From Mangifera indica (lineage: Eukaryota > Streptophyta > Magnoliopsida > Sapindales > Anacardiaceae), in NCBI RefSeq assembly GCF_011075055.1, contig NC_058155.1:10387537-10451536 (forward strand): a DNA stretch of 64,000 bases, given 5' to 3'. The position numbers were made by a program, and so were the translations under genes. The notes beneath the pieces are model-generated. The model searched no databases, was not told the origin of the DNA, and saw only the letters and a list, made by a program, of their open reading frames with translations. Numbering within the stretch: position 1 is the stretch's first letter; every line of letters begins with the position of its first letter. Shown piece by piece: positions 10,901 through 21,415 of the stretch.

Positions 10901-13289
10901 AGAGTGTAGATTTATAAATTAAATTATTAATTTATTTAATATAATAATAATAAAATTAATTATTATATATAAAAATTAATTAATTTAATTTAATTAATTT
11001 AATTATAAATAAATGATTTAATTTAAATCTGATTTTTCATCATTAAGAAGAAAAAAAAGACAGAGATTAAAGAAAGGGATTGTTCTGATGTAAACTTTTG
11101 ATATAAATGTTTTTAAGAACAAAGTATTTCTTTTTTTTCACTAAAATGAAAAAACAATCCTCTCGATTCTTCTATTTATGAGTAGTGGTCCTCCCTATTA
11201 ATATATGAATCATCAAAGGCCATAAATATGAACCAAGAATGCGGTAAATAAATTTATTTATGAAAGAAATATTTAATTTAGATAATATTTTATTATTAAA
11301 ATTAAAAATTAATTTAAAGATAAATTATTTAAAAAATAAATAATATAAATTATTATTATATTTAAAATTGTTTGATAAATATAAATAATTAATATGTTTG
11401 GTTTAAAATAATATTAATATTTTATTTTATTTAAATATTATTCTAAAATATATTTTATATTATTTATTATATTAATTAAAAATATAAATATTTTTATAAT
11501 AAAAAATTAATAATTATAATTATAATTAAAATCAAATTAAAATTATTATATTATTAATAATAATAAATTATTATTGAAAAAAATAATATAAATAATAATA
11601 AATTGATTAACAAAATAATTTAATCATCAAAAGAGTGATTTCAAATTCCAAGAACAACAGCAAAGCCTACCTAACTCTTTGTCGCTTTCGCCACTTAGAT
11701 TTCCAACAACTTGCATTGCAAGTGATTATAATTAATTGATAGATTGAGATTATCAGATTAAATCTGAGTCGTTGAAATGATGTTATGAATTAGAGATCAT
11801 GGTAAGCTTGTAAGGTGTAGCGCTTGAGAAACATCCTCGAAAAAATATCAAGAGATGGAGGGACCCAGAGTTGAAAAGTGGCGTTAACATTGGTACGGAA
11901 GAGATGAGGAGAGTGGGGACGTGAATCAGATAAGAAATATGGTGAGGGCCCAGCCCAAAGCTGTCGGCAAAGAGGAGACGAGCCGCTACTATACCTCTCA
12001 CAGCCCAACATTTACATGATTTCTTTTTTTTTAAGAAAATTTTATTTGAATTGTATCTATTAGTTCAAAGTTAAACCATTTATAATAAAAAATAAAATTT
12101 TAGACCAATTTTATAAAATAAAATAAATTTTTAATTTAAAATATTATTAAAAAAATTATAAACATTTATTCTCATACTGAGAAATTCTCCTTTTCCACTA
12201 AAATTACCCGTCGGGCCACAGAAGATTCCACTTTCAACTTTCAATTGCGCTCCCCCTCCCTTCTTTATCATGATCAATCAATCCTGCTTTTGAAGATTAA
12301 ATTGTGGGGTTTCCGAGACGATGTGATGGAGAGGAGAGGAGAGAAATTAGGTTGCTTGCTTTTTAAAACTTACTTTTGTTTGTTTGTTTGTTTCTCTTAC
12401 CTCTTTTATTACAATTCTCGAATTGTCATCTCCAGACAGCTAGCAAGCTACCTAAACGCACACCCTTTCTTTCCCCACGCGCTTCCAATCTCACGCTCAT
12501 TTTGAAGGATGAATTACCTTTTCCCACCCTAGCTTTCACCTAAATACCTTATCTATCCTGATGGCATAAATATTACTTTTCCAGACATAATGGATTTTTC
12601 TAATTGAAAAAAAGGTATATATATTTATATTAACAATACTATATTTATTCATTTTAAATATATGAATAAACATATATATATATATATGATTAAATATTAT
12701 TTTATTATTAATTTAAAATTACTTAATTATATAATAATAATATTTATAAATATATACTTATTTATATATTCAAAATAAATATATATAATTTGTATATATA
12801 TATTAAGCCAGAGTCTTTCCCTCTCATTAAATTTGTGTCATCACTTAAGCTTCTTCTAAAAAAATATGCATTCTATTTTTCATGGTTATAAATTCACACC
12901 ATATATATACTTCATTTATCCTAAACCTATATGTTCTTCTTTTACCGTTAACCATTTTTGTTTCTTGTAACAAAAAAAAAAGAATCGAATCAAATTAAAT
13001 CATAAAAATCAAATCAAAACATTCAATTATTAACAAATACCAAAACATCAATCACAAACAAAGGATGTTGGGCCCTCATTCCTAGAGTTAGAATAATTTT
13101 TATTTTGTTGTGTTATTGTCTTTGTTAGTGATCGTGGTGATAAAGTTAATGATATTGACAATACCTCGACAATATTCATTATTAAGCAAATTACTTTCAC
13201 TCCTAGAACAAAAAATTATATTCAATAGATTTTTTTAGTGTTCGAGTTTATCTATGATATGAAACAATTTGAATCATAGATTTAACTTA
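7941..13289. other. AT-rich intergenic DNA without recognised genes
   Basis: Bases 7941-8020 should hold the DUF3054 gene's 5' leader and, beyond it, its promoter. The rest is strongly AT-rich, with extreme A/T tracts at 8150-8290, 10905-11030, 11260-11640 and 12600-12810. Three patches have more balanced composition (about 9430-9720, 11780-12010 and 12190-12510) and carry short open frames on one or both strands. I recognise none of them, and none has splice or codon signals that would justify a gene call. Confidence 0.6.
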
Positions 13290-13298
13290 TTGATATTA

Positions 13299-14310
13299 GG
13301 GAGAAGGACTATTTCCCACCCATGTTTTGATGCATTCTTAAATTGGAACCCACGGCAGATGAAAATCCAGTTTTCCCACCTGTGACCAAACTGCCGTCCA
13401 ATTTTTCAGTTAGAGATAGGGGCAAAATCGTCATTTGCTATTTAAAACCTTAAAACTTTTAAATATTACCGTTTCCCCCCTCCAGGTTTTAAAAAGTAAT
13501 AACTAACCCATCCTCAAAGTTTGAAAAGTTTAATTTCACCCCCTAGGGTTTGCTTCCTTCTCCGGCCACCACCGACAGCCGCTGCAATCGATCGATGGGA
13601 GATCTCCGACTACAAAGGACGACGAAGGACGACCCTTCGTCGCCCAAATCTGGACGACGAAGCGTCGTCCAGATCTGGAAGAACAGACGAAGGACGACGC
13701 TTCGTCGTCCTTCGTCGTAGCGTCTGGACGACACGACGAGCGACGAAGGACGACGAAGAGTCGTCCTTCGTCATCTGGGTGGAGCGACGAAGCGTGCGAC
13801 GAAGAGATCTCCGTCTCTTCGTCGCACCGTGCACCAGGAGAAGGAGATCTCCATCTCTTCCTTCTTCGGCCACCACCGTCGTCGCACCAGCAGTAGGAGG
13901 AGGCAGGTGACTACGCCGGAGACGACGTCGAGAGATGAAGTTGAAAATGGGGGTGAAACTGCTAGTTTTGAAAGTTATGGGGGGCGGCTGTTTTTTGAAA
14001 AATTTGGAAACCCTAGGTTTGGGGGTGAAAATGTTAGTTTTCAAAGTTTAAAAATTTTAGGTTGGGGGTGAAATGTTAGTTTATAAAACCTAAGGGGGGT
14101 GAAAGAAACCCTCACAACAATTTTGGGTTGAATTTTGCAGAAGGGCATTTTTGTCATTTCATCTAACAAGGGTAAAATAGACATTTTACCCTTATGCAAA
14201 CATAAATCATCCATTTTAACAGCTCACGGGTGGGAAAACTGGATTTTCATCTGCCGTGGGTGCCAATTTGAGAATGCATCAAAACATGGGTGGGAAATAG
14301 TCCTTCTCCC
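13299..14310. mobile_element. Mutator-like element A, long TIRs and 9-bp TSD
   Basis: The element is 1,012 bases long. Both ends read inward GGGAGAAGGACTATTTCCCA and continue as inverted repeats for about 82 bases with only a few mismatches. It is flanked by an exact 9-bp duplication, TTGATATTA (13290-13298 and 14311-14319), the Mutator superfamily hallmark. There is no transposase, so it is non-autonomous. The interior (about 13555-13930) is GC-rich and full of self-complementary GACGA/TCGTC units. That is why open frames appear on both strands; I do not treat them as genes. The near-identical TIRs suggest a fairly recent insertion. Confidence 0.9.
13610..13830. repeat. GACGA/TCGTC self-complementary array inside element A
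   Basis: Degenerate units such as GACGACGAAGGACGAC and its complement CTTCGTCGTCCTTCGTCG alternate over about 220 bases, so the stretch can fold on itself in many registers. The composition is far more GC-rich than the surrounding element and locus. It is probably captured or amplified cargo of the MULE. Confidence 0.75.
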
Positions 14311-14434
14311 TTGATATTAATACATCTTAAAATAACTTTACGTAAATTTGTTTTGAATATTTTTTCCAACTGGTTACAATTAAAAACTTATCCTTTTTGT
14401 AGAAAACACTGAAAAGAAGATATTTTTTTTTTTA

Positions 14435-15374
14435 GCCCAAAGGACTATTTCCCACCCAAGGTTTAGTGAAAAGATAGATTCTTTATTAACTTTTAAAAAC
14501 CTAAAAACTCATTTATCAGTTAAAATTAAGGGTAAAATGATTATTTAGCTAAAAAACTAAAAAAGTATCACATTTCGTCCCTTAGGTTTAAAAACTAACA
14601 TTTCCCCCCATCCAAGGTTTGAAAATTCGTCATTCTCCCATAGGGTTTGGAATTTTTTTCCAATTTCTTCTGTCGAGCAGAGTTGGCCTTCCCCATTAAT
14701 CTTCCGTCGGCAGCCAAAGAAGAAGGTCGATGGATCTCAATAAGAGTAGAAGCATCTCCTCGGCGTCATCATTGCGCTATTTGTCTCCCTAGAGACGTTG
14801 AGCGATTCGTCTCTCTAATGTCTCCTTCATCGCATGATTTATCTCCTCGACGTTTTTTTTGTTGCACGATTCGTCTCCCCAACGTCGTCATCGTGCAATT
14901 CATCTCCCCAGTGCCTCTTCCGTTGACATTTGGTCTCCCTAGAGTCATCCGTCATCAATTGTCGTTAGAGTTGAAACTCACTCGTGGGTTTTAAAGGTGT
15001 TAGTCATCAACAGTGAAAATCGATGATGTTTGGAGGGAGAGGGAGCACCAATGAGGGAGAGAGTGCTAGGAGGAAAAGATTAATGGAGACAAAGAATGAT
15101 AAAGAAGCTCGCCAGAAGAAACTGAAAAAAAATTCCAAACCCTTAGGGGAATGACAAATTTTCAAACATTAAATGAGAGAAAATATTAATTTTTAAACCT
15201 AAGAGATAATATGTGATAATTTTTTAGTTTTTTTAATATTTTTAATTGAATAACCATTTACTTTTGATTTTAATTGTAAATTTTAACTGATGAATGAGTA
15301 TTTAAGTTTTTAAAAATTAACGAGTAAAAATCTATCTTTTTACTATACCTTGGATGGAAAATAGTCCTTTAGTC
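14435..15374. mobile_element. Mutator-like element B, about 240-base TIRs and 9-bp TSD
   Basis: The element is 940 bases long and starts only 115 bases after element A. The left end reads GCCCAAAGGACTATTTCCCA; the right end, reverse-complemented, reads GACTAAAGGACTATTTTCCA. The inverted similarity continues with mismatches for roughly 240 bases, to the AATTTTTTTC plus TTTCTTCTG segment on each side. Flanking 9-mers TTTTTTTTA (14426-14434 and 15375-15383) are identical, although a T-run makes this weaker evidence than for A. The central cargo (about 14680-15100) differs from that of A and holds repeated CGT/TCTCC motifs. No transposase is present. Confidence 0.82.
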
Positions 15375-15383
15375 TTTTTTTTA

Positions 15384-16244
15384 TAACCCAAAAAGAATAA
15401 ATTCGTTTTAGAGTATTGGTTTTTCGTCCTAATGTATCTTTTCATTACCATGAATGATTTCTTCTTCTTTTTTTTTTTTTTTAAATTTTCTAAGCGAATG
15501 ATTTCTTTAATTAACAATGAGTATAGTTTTTCCCAGGCTTTTCTAATTTTCTTCCTCCCCCGTGGAGTAAAAATAAGGTGACTAGAGAGTATATGTTGTA
15601 TGTATCAACAACTGAATTGGCCCGATGAAAGAGTTGGGGAGTCGTGTCAATGGGACTGAGGCGAATTTTTTAATAAAGATGACGAAGGTGATGATGATTG
15701 GTGGTGTGCGGGTGTTTAGATTGTAGCTTTTACATGAATGAATGAGAGATTGGAGGCTCTTGTTCAGGTGAGGTGTTTTTTCTTTTATTGAAAAAACCCA
15801 TCGACTTAGATTGTTTTTTTAATTTTTAGAATTAATTATATCAAATATAATAAATTTTAAATATAGTGATTAATCATATAATTAATAAATAAAAAATTTT
15901 AATAAATTAATAAAAGAGACTGAACTTAAACTTATATAATTTTTTATATAAAAAAGTTCTTTAGACTTTTAGGATTGAACTAATTATACAAATATGATAA
16001 ATTTTGAATTTATTGATCAATCATATATCTATTAGATAAAAAAAGGTTAAGTATTTGAAATTAAAAGAGATTTAAACTCTCTCTCTCACACACACACACA
16101 CACATATATATATATACACGCACACGCGTGTGTGTGTAAAACACGCACGAAAAATCCCTTCGGAGTGTTTTGATGAGGTTCTTAGTCAATGATAGTGTTG
16201 ATTATGTCGGGTTTACGGAGAATGCAATTCACTCTTTTCAAAGT
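15384..16244. other. Intergenic DNA between MULEs B and C
   Basis: No gene is seen. The stretch includes AT-rich sequence with a partial internal duplication: the AATTATATCAAATATAATAAAT text near 15833 resembles text near 15990. A compound microsatellite follows at 16075-16140. Confidence 0.55.
16075..16140. repeat. Compound microsatellite (CT)(CA)(TA)(CG)(GT)
   Basis: Consecutive CT, CA, TA, CA/CG and GT dinucleotide runs follow each other. The CA and GT parts are complementary, with an ACACGCGTGT palindrome near the end. Confidence 0.9.
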
Positions 16245-16904
16245 GGCTAAACACTATGTCCCACCAAAATTTAAGTGCATTACAGTTATCTATGTGAGGT
16301 TTGAAAAATAAAAAATCTCACCCATGAGTCAACTACCGTTAAAATTTTTTATTAGATACAAAGTTAAAATCATCATTCTATTTATAATATTAAAAAAATA
16401 TAAATTTTATTTTATTTTTTCATAAATTTTAAAAATTAACAACTTTACCACTCTCTAAAGTTTTCTAACATTCAAAAATAATATAAACTTAGAGATTATG
16501 TTCCAGACACTCTTTGACCACCGGTGACAACATTTTAACCCACCATCTCCGACTATTAGATCTTCACTCTTTAGCGCAAAAAGACGCATCAGAGAGATAA
16601 AGAGTGGTCGACAATTCATGGGTTAAAGTGTTTTCTCTAGTGGTCAGAGAGCCTCTAAAAAATAAATCTCAGGTTTTGAGAGAAAAAATTATTACTTTTA
16701 AAAGTTATAAAACTTTAAGCAGAGATGAAATTATTAATTTTTAAAACTGTAACAAAAAGACATAATAAATTTTAAGTTTTTTTTAATATTATTAATAAAA
16801 TAATAATTTTAGTTTTATCTCTTTTAATAAAAGTTGGCTCATAAATTTTTCAAACTTTACTAATATGATTTTGAAAACTTAAGGGGAGAAATAGTCCTTT
16901 GGCC
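16245..16904. mobile_element. Mutator-like element C, diverged
   Basis: The element is 660 bases long. The left end begins GGCTAAACACTATGTCCCAC; the right end, reverse-complemented, begins GGCCAAAGGACTATTTCTCC. Inverted similarity extends into the interior, including AATATTAAAAAAA tracts, TTTTAAAAATTAA and an ACCACNNG...TTTAACCC stretch, but with many differences. Flanks TTTCAAAGT and TTTTATAGT match at 6 of 9 positions. It shares the GGACTATTTC terminal motif with elements A and B and appears to be the oldest of the three. Confidence 0.68.
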
Positions 16905-19900
16905 TTTTATAGTTCTAAAGTTGACCTTTGCCAAGCCCGCGCCCCTCCTTGTATGATTTATAACGACTCAAAATGTTAGAAGATCAATAACTACTCAATT
17001 GTTTGTTTAATGCTTTATAGGGATGGCAACCGATAAAGGCAGAGAAGGAATCTTAATCCCTATCCTTATCCTTATTCCGGTCCTCATAGGGGATACCTAT
17101 ATTTATTGCGGAGATGAATTTCATCTTCTTCCCATGAAAAAAAATTTCCTTCTCATCCTCTTCTTGTACCCATAAGAAAAAATCTTTTCATTATACTCTA
17201 TAAACATAATATAAATATATTAACTAACAAAATTAAATAAAATTAAACTCAACCAACTATTTTAAATGACACAAATATAATTTATTAACCGTTTTAATAT
17301 ATATAATGAACACCTAAATAAATTAAAAAAATATAATTTAAAACTATAAAAATATATTAGTATTTTAAGTAAATATATTAATATAAAGAGATAGAGATGA
17401 GACAGTGAGAGAAGGGAACACATGTATCCTCATCCTCGATCAATCTCAGATTATAATGTTTTTTAATTCCTACTTTCATCTCTTTCTAGTTTTTATCAAA
17501 AAATCTTCTTTCCCCAGATACTTAAAATTGGATCAAAATTCTCATTTCTAATACTTATATTATTTTTTATTAATAAATTTAAGTAAATTTTGAAATCAAC
17601 CATGTGACAAGATCAGATGAGAAGGCAATTGGAAAAAGAGGCTGAATGACCAAATTTATCCCTAACTTTGATGACACATTTTACACCCTTTACATATGAA
17701 ATTATGATTGTCCACTTATCCAATTATTATTTACCTTTTTTAAAGAAAAACTAGGGCTGTATTGAATATTTAATATAAATATTAATTATTAATAAATCAT
17801 TATTTTTTATCTAAATTATAAAAATATTTTAAACTATTTTTTTTTTGAAAAATTTGGACTATCCTCTTCTTTTTTTATTTATCAAGCTTCGTTCTAACAT
17901 TTTTTTGTCAATACATTACTATCAACCTAGAATTTTGTTTTTTTGCCTACACAATTTTCATCCACAACATTGATAGATTTCCCTTGTCCCTATAGTGCCG
18001 CGTCCCTTAATTTTCATCATTAACGAGTTGTGATCTTTTAAAATGATATCTCTCACTATATTTACCCTGTTTCACATACATTTTCTGTTTTGACTCATGT
18101 ATTTCAATTGTAACAACCAATCGATACCCTTCCCTCATCATTGATTTGTTTAAAAAAATTCAATCATAAACTTCGATTGCGATGGTTAACAATAGCTTGA
18201 TGTTAATAATACCACTAAATATTGCATGTGTGGCATTGTCATTGTTTGATTGGATAGTATATGCATTGTACATCAAACAAACTTGCTTAAGAAACAATGA
18301 AAATATAACTCAGCAAAACCTAAAAATAACAATGGTTGCTCTTTTTCAACTAGTCCATCCCATCTAATGAGTTAAATATAGAAAATGTAATTATTAATAT
18401 AGTGTTCTCTTTTGAATTAAAGCTAAAAAAAAAAAGAAAAAAATAGTGTTACAAGTATTACATTGATTATTTTTAATATGTTTTTAATTGCCATTATTTA
18501 AATATGGGAAAAATAATTTTTTCGTCATTCCATGTAGTCAATTTTCATTAATTGAAGGAGATGTTGGGTGGTTAAACAGACTTTTTAAAACTTGGAAGAC
18601 GGAAAGAGTATTTCATCAAAGTTCGAGTGGGAAATAGTGATCCAACTTCTGAAAGGAATATCTAGACGTACGTTTAGGGTTTGACTTTGTTACAGGTGTA
18701 AATATGGGTGTGCGGGTACATTAATGGCATTTAAAATTAAGAATGGCAATGGGGAATCCGCAGCCAAAGTTGCCTCGGTAGCATGAAGCTTGAAAAGGAA
18801 GCATCGACCATGCCAATACAAAGCCATCGTTTTCTCTTCTGAATTCTGATAAACAGACATTCTTCTACTTGATTCTTCCCTATCCCACTTGACCCTTTTA
18901 AAATAAACTCTCAATTAAACTTATATTTAATATTATATTTCTTTCAAAAATAAGAAAGTGGGCATAAATTTTATTAAATTATGCAGACATTTTGTTGGCA
19001 CCGTCAACTTATCTTTGATACATTGCATATAAACACTTGTAGAAAGAATGAGAGTGACAACGGACATGAATGAAAGAACATAATTTGTCATTCGTATATA
19101 TTCGGTACGCAATACGTACATACATAAATAGTTCAAATACACGTAAAATAGAGCATATTCTCGTAGAGTTTAAGAGTAATTAGGATTGGTTGTCCACACC
19201 AATAATTCACATGGTTTTTCGTCTGAATGAATGTACACAATGCAATCCTGTCTACACTTACGTACAGTAATTAATAAATTTCAAAGCATAAATGTTTGGA
19301 TTCGGAATTAGAGATGACATCAGGTAGATATGGTTAGAATATCTCAATCACTATCTCTATTTTGGTGAAGAAAATTTTTTTCATCCCCAATATAGGGACA
19401 AGAAAGAATTTCTATCTTTTTTTTTAAAGAAAAAATTTATATATATTTTTGTCTATTTTTATTAAAAAATAATAAAATCTTTATTAAGTGTTAAAATATA
19501 TTTTTAAAATTTTTAAAAATAATTTAATATATAAGAGTTTAAAAAACATATAAAAGAGATGTTAGGTAGACAAGTTTCTTATCCTTGAATTAAGAGGATT
19601 TTAGTCATTCTCAACCTTATTTTAATCGGAGAATCTCTTCTTTGTTTAAAGCAAAATAGGCTAATGACTGAGATCAAATAATTGTCATCTATATTTTGAA
19701 TATTAAAAAGAGGATTTTTTACCAAATGCAAGCTAAAATCAATTAAAAAGCTTGTATTTGAATTGGGAAGCAAGGAGCATTTACATTTTACAGAAAGAAA
19801 GAGAGACACACAACAATGGTGGGGATAACAATGGAAAACGCGTAAAAACACAAAGGCAATGAGATATAGATAGACCTCTTTTCAAGTATAAGTAGAGGAT

Positions 19901-20845
19901 TTATTGCAGAGGAGAAGCATTATGTTCTTGTCCAGCTTTAGAGGGGCACCAAGTATGATTTGCCTTTGTAGTGTTAAGATTGGATCATGGTTTCTAGCTG
20001 TATGCTATTGTACACAAACCATTAATGTCAATCTTGTTAGTTGGACAATATAAACTATTATTTGACATCATTTTTTCCATGTATTTTGCCTCCTATATAT
20101 GGCTTTGATGAGGGTGGATCTTGTTGGGACAATCACAATAAACAGAAATTAAAAGATGTTCCTTCCAAGTTTCTTTCATGGGGTCTATGAATCAATGGTT
20201 GACTGCTTCTTGAACCATTACGTTGGAAATAATTAAACATGTTAGGATCAAATTATGTGAAAATTGTAAATATAAATTTCGCGTACACGTTTCAATTTTC
20301 GATGAAGTTTTTTCAAATACAGCATGAGATATTGACGTTAGTCTATTTCTACGACACCATTTACTCAAGTATTGTTTTTCATCTTAGGAGACAGGATCTG
20401 TGTTTTTATATGTTAGGAGGAGAATGATTCTCTATAAAAATGACGTTTTTTTTTTTTTAGGAGACAGTTAGAACTTATATAAAAGTTCAAATGTCAATAA
20501 TAACTACCAATAATTACCTTTTTGCAGTTAATCAAATCAGATCCGAACAACCCGTCATTGGTGGAACCGGATCCAATACATTACATGTAATTAGTAAAAA
20601 TATAAGAGAAACATTAGCAGAAGAAAAAGTGTTTTCCGGCCAAACTTTAGGGATAATCACCTTGACCCCTTATATTTTGAAAAAGTCCTGGGAAGAAAAT
20701 GTCATATCCAAATATAGTTCATCGGCTCTCTCTATACAAGGCAAAATATAACAGATTTAGAAACATGGTTTATTTTATTTAATTTGATCGTCTTAAATTT
20801 CCATATGCTACATGCATTATTGTATATGATAGAAACAACACTATC
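16905..20845. other. AT-rich intergenic DNA, no gene recognised
   Basis: Short open frames exist (for example 18182-18367 and 20491-20751 on plus), but none has a recognisable domain, splice context or codon bias. At 17029 and 18742 the text GGATGGCAAC/GAATGGCAAT resembles the start of common plant MITEs, but no matching second end was found. At about 18500-18645 a fragment ends in AGTGGGAAATAGTGATCC, which recalls the terminal motif of the MULEs at 13-17 kb; its other end is missing. Confidence 0.5.
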
Positions 20846-20932
20846 CTCCCCCATAATTGGTCTTAGATAAGATTGCACTGTAATATCTTCTTATACATAT
20901 GATTACCCAATTCAATATAAATATTTTTTGGT
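20846..20932 (-). repeat. Dispersed repeat, copy 2
   Basis: This is the reverse-complement partner of 2542-2620. It lies about 490 bases upstream of the VPS13 start codon, so it could contribute promoter sequence. Confidence 0.6.
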
Positions 20933-21415
20933 ATAATTTTGATTATTAGTTTTGATTAGATTATGGACAGCCCTTTGAGTTTTGGGTGGTAATTATAGCT
21001 TTTGAATTCAAAGGAGGGGAATTGCGATTTCACCAAACCATACCATGGGTTCCACTCCACGGACCATGAACTTCTCACGTACTATTTATTTTTCAACTTC
21101 TGATAGTATGACGTATTTTACGATCAATTCAAGGGCGCCCAGAGCCATGCCAAGTCATAAAGTCATTAAAAAGAGAGCGCTTGTGAACAAATGAAGTGTC
21201 ATTTCATGATTTAAACTTTTTCTTTCAAAAAACCGTCTGCTTCTCTTGCTTTCTTCTCTGTACAGATACAGATCAAAACGACTTACTCAGGGTTAAAGCT
21301 AAACTTCTCACGTGTTCCCCGATGACGACCCTTTTTCGCCAATCATTTTTCAGTTCGCAAAAATATAATAAGAGAAGACAATAATCTGGTGCAAATCGGC
21401 TTGTCATATACAATC
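20933..21415 (+). promoter_or_regulatory. VPS13 upstream region and 5' leader
   Basis: This 480-base stretch separates the nearest repeat from the VPS13 ATG. It includes CACGT cores near 21077 and 21310 and pyrimidine-rich leader sequence around 21220-21260. No TATA box or transcription start can be fixed from sequence alone, and an additional non-coding first exon cannot be excluded. Confidence 0.35.

Noticed and set aside
13521..14071. Overlapping open frames on both strands inside element A
   Set aside because: They arise from palindromic GACGA/TCGTC repeats, which lack stops in several frames, inside a transposon with long TIRs. They have no recognised domain.
17029..17530. MITE starting GGGATGGCAACCG
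   Set aside because: The start looks like a common plant MITE, but no inverted right end or target duplication could be located.
18500..18645. Fourth MULE of the GGACTATTTC family
   Set aside because: Only one end resembles the family (AGTGGGAAATAGTGATCC). No matching left end or 9-bp duplication was found.
20491..20751. 86-codon plus-strand open frame
   Set aside because: No domain, no conservation evidence and no splice or promoter context. The length is compatible with chance.
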